DNA of 64,000 nucleotides from Lactonifactor sp. BIOML-A5 (lineage in GTDB: Bacteria > Bacillota > Clostridia > Lachnospirales > Lachnospiraceae), in the NCBI RefSeq assembly GCF_009677585.1, contig NZ_WKYV01000013.1, forward strand, positions 1 through 64,000, in the 5' to 3' direction. Made by a program: the position numbers and the translations under genes. Each line of letters begins with the position of its first letter. Positions within the stretch are counted from its first letter, which is position 1. Shown here in pieces: positions 62,485 to 64,000 of this stretch. The notes beneath the pieces are model-generated. The model was not told the origin of the DNA. It made no database searches and saw only the letters and a program-made list of their open reading frames with translations.

Positions 62485-63321
62485 ATGTCCGATAACTGGG
62501 TAGTACAAAATCTGCAAAATGCGCTGGATACCTGGAACAAGTATCTGTCGGAAATCTGGCAGCTTATCACACAAAGCCCGGAGCAATTCAAAGGCGGCAA
62601 CATTTGGAGCGTCATTGTCAACATCCATGATGCGGTGCGCGCCATTGGATTGGCTCTGTTGGTGCTGTTTTTTGTGGTAGGCGTGATGAAAACCTGCGGC
62701 AGCTTTGCCGAGGTCAAAAAGCCGGAACACGCCCTGAAGCTGTTCATCCGATTTGCCGTTGCAAAAGGTGTTGTGACTTATGGACTGGAACTGATGATGG
62801 CCCTATTTAATATCGTGCAGGGAATGGTCAGCACCATTATGAACGCGGCGGGCTTTGGCTCTGCACAGCAGACCGTTCTGCCGCAGGAGATTATTGACGC
62901 AGTAGAAAGCTGCGGTTTCTTTGAGAGCATCCCCCTCTGGGCGGTAACGCTCATCGGTGGCCTGTTCATCACCGTGCTTTCTTTCGTGATGATTATGACC
63001 GTCTACGGACGATTTTTTAAGCTCTATCTTTACACCGCCATTGCGCCGATGCCGTTGTCCACCTTCGCCGGAGAGCCGAGCCAAAACGTGGGCAAGAGCT
63101 TCATCAAAAGCTATGCGGCAGTTTGTCTGGAGGGGGCCATCATCGTGCTGGCCTGCATCATTTTCTCCCTGTTTGCTGCATCTCCGCCAGCCGTTGACCC
63201 CAATGCAGCGGCTGTCACACAGGTATGGAGTTACGTCGGGGAGCTGCTGTTTAATATGCTCGTCCTCGTGGGCGCGGTCAAGATGGCAGACCGCGTGGTG
63301 CGCGAGATGATGGGCTTGTAA
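62485..63321 (+). CDS. VirB6/TrbL-like conjugal transfer membrane protein
   Basis: A 278-residue protein with about six membrane helices (VIVNIHDAVRAIGLALLVLFFVVG; GGLFITVLSFVMIMTVYGRFF; LEGAIIVLACIIFSLFA and others). The layout matches VirB6-type channel proteins of Tn1549-like ICEs. AAGGAGG precedes the ATG. Confidence 0.85.
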   Translation: MSDNWVVQNLQNALDTWNKYLSEIWQLITQSPEQFKGGNIWSVIVNIHDAVRAIGLALLVLFFVVGVMKTCGSFAEVKKPEHALKLFIRFAVAKGVVTYGLELMMALFNIVQGMVSTIMNAAGFGSAQQTVLPQEIIDAVESCGFFESIPLWAVTLIGGLFITVLSFVMIMTVYGRFFKLYLYTAIAPMPLSTFAGEPSQNVGKSFIKSYAAVCLEGAIIVLACIIFSLFAASPPAVDPNAAAVTQVWSYVGELLFNMLVLVGAVKMADRVVREMMGL

Positions 63322-63336
63322 AGGAGGCGTTTCGTA

Positions 63337-63876
63337 GTGAGTACGGGCAAAGAACAGTTGGTGAGATTTGTCGAGGATGCTTTGAAGCAAACGGCAAACT
63401 ACCAGCATAATCGTGAGATGGGGATGCCAGATGAAGAAAATTATAAAATGAGCTATCTTTTAGCCGAAGGCAACGTAAACAAACCGAAAAGAGTACTTGC
63501 TTATGCGGTCAATTACCAAGCTGTTTTACTCTTTCATCCGATGGAGAAGCCGGTATATGAATCGTTGCTAAACGATTGGGAGTTTTACTTTGACTATGAT
63601 CTGTTTCAGTACCTGGAGGGCGGCTGCGACTTAATTGCGATGACACCAGATGCTCATTCAGGTGTATGGTACGAAATTGCCGAGTATCACGATACCAGCG
63701 GAATTGCGTGTACGCAAGGAATGCAGAAATATCTTCATTACTGCAAACTTCATGGCATCACGAAAGAAGAACTGACCCGTGAAACGGGATATGATGGTAT
63801 GGACGTAATGACGCTCTATGATCATCAGGCAATCAAAGGTAGAATAGAAAATCCCCAAAAAGACTTTGAACGATAA
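63337..63876 (+). CDS. Conserved ICE protein, unknown function
   Basis: A 179-residue soluble protein from a GTG with AAGGAGG upstream. Aromatic-rich (NDWEFYFDYDLFQYLEGGCDLI) with no membrane helix or signal. It is placed between the VirB6-like and PrgI-like genes. I recognise no domain. Confidence 0.7.
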   Translation: MSTGKEQLVRFVEDALKQTANYQHNREMGMPDEENYKMSYLLAEGNVNKPKRVLAYAVNYQAVLLFHPMEKPVYESLLNDWEFYFDYDLFQYLEGGCDLIAMTPDAHSGVWYEIAEYHDTSGIACTQGMQKYLHYCKLHGITKEELTRETGYDGMDVMTLYDHQAIKGRIENPQKDFER

Positions 63877-63895
63877 TGAATAGGAGGAAGATATT

Positions 63896-64000
63896 TTGGA
63901 AGTCAAGATCAATCGAGAAATCCGTAATTACACGGAGAGTATGTTTTTTGGGCTGTCCATGCGGCAGTTCATCTTTTCGGTACTGGCCTGCGGTGTAGCC
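63896..64000 (+). CDS. PrgI family protein (partial, cut by window end)
   Basis: Starts at a TTG with TAGGAGGAAG upstream and reads MEVKINREIRNYTESMFFGL then SMRQFIFSVLACGVA to the window end. The N-terminus is typical of PrgI, the VirB3-like membrane subunit that partners the VirB4 ATPase. The remaining coding sequence lies outside. Confidence 0.85.
   Translation, partial: MEVKINREIRNYTESMFFGLSMRQFIFSVLACGVA

Noticed and set aside
42360..64000. Antibiotic resistance cargo
   Set aside because: No van, tet, erm, aminoglycoside or efflux resistance gene is recognisable in the visible part of either mobile element.

Overview
The window reads as a chromosome segment of an anaerobic Firmicute of the class Clostridia, most likely Lachnospiraceae or a close relative. 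This is inferred from the tig-clpP-clpX-lon-engB block, the ecfA-ecfA-ecfT-truA-rplM-rpsI block, a PrdF-type proline racemase, and the type of conjugative element present. No species can be assigned from sequence alone.

Bases 1-42,350 are core chromosome. In order: an iron-dependent alcohol dehydrogenase; glyA; a peptide-utilisation cluster (divergent DUF1177-aroM facing a complete Opp/Dpp-type ABC transporter followed by an M20 deacylase/peptidase); a stand-alone trpB; a sodium:alanine symporter; a phasin-like/UbiB-kinase pair; pyruvate carboxylase; an orphan NMT1-type lipoprotein; tRNA-Ala(GGC) and tRNA-Gly(CCC) with several very small genes; a cold-shock protein; proline racemase next to an NhaC antiporter and an XRE regulator; CYTH, DJ-1 and DUF975 proteins; the trigger factor/Clp/Lon proteostasis block; HAD, GNAT and DMT genes; the ECF transporter core module; truA; and rplM-rpsI. 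Most units end in clear intrinsic terminators, several shared by convergent genes.

From just after rpsI (about 42,352) to the end of the window lies the left part of a Tn1549-like integrative and conjugative element (ICE), visibly richer in G+C. It carries parA, parB, a 5'-truncated giant helicase remnant, a divergent XRE/SLOG pair, a DUF3991-toprim primase-like protein, a DpnD/PcfM-like protein, DUF3789, MobC, a MobP-type relaxase, a PcfB/DUF3801 protein, an ArdC-like protein, the VirD4 coupling protein, Maff2, a VirB6-like protein and the first part of a PrgI gene. Its integrase and the rest of its type IV secretion genes must lie beyond 64,000.

A second mobile element of about 7,045 bp (54,422-61,466) is inserted inside the ICE virD4 gene, directly after the Walker B codons. 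It has 13-bp inverted repeats near its ends, a 4-bp AATG at both junctions, a large serine recombinase, a short MobV relaxase with a pMV158-like oriT, a RepA-like ATPase preceded by an iteron-like array, a TnpV-like protein, and a cargo module made of a LytTR regulator plus a membrane protein behind a putative short RNA. It is an integrative mobilisable element that has disabled the coupling protein of its host ICE. Clean excision would restore a 606-codon virD4.

Recurring signals not explained by gene calls alone are a three-member family of 46-65 residue proteins spread over both mobile elements, and three places where a ribosome binding site is buried in the 3' arm of a strong hairpin.
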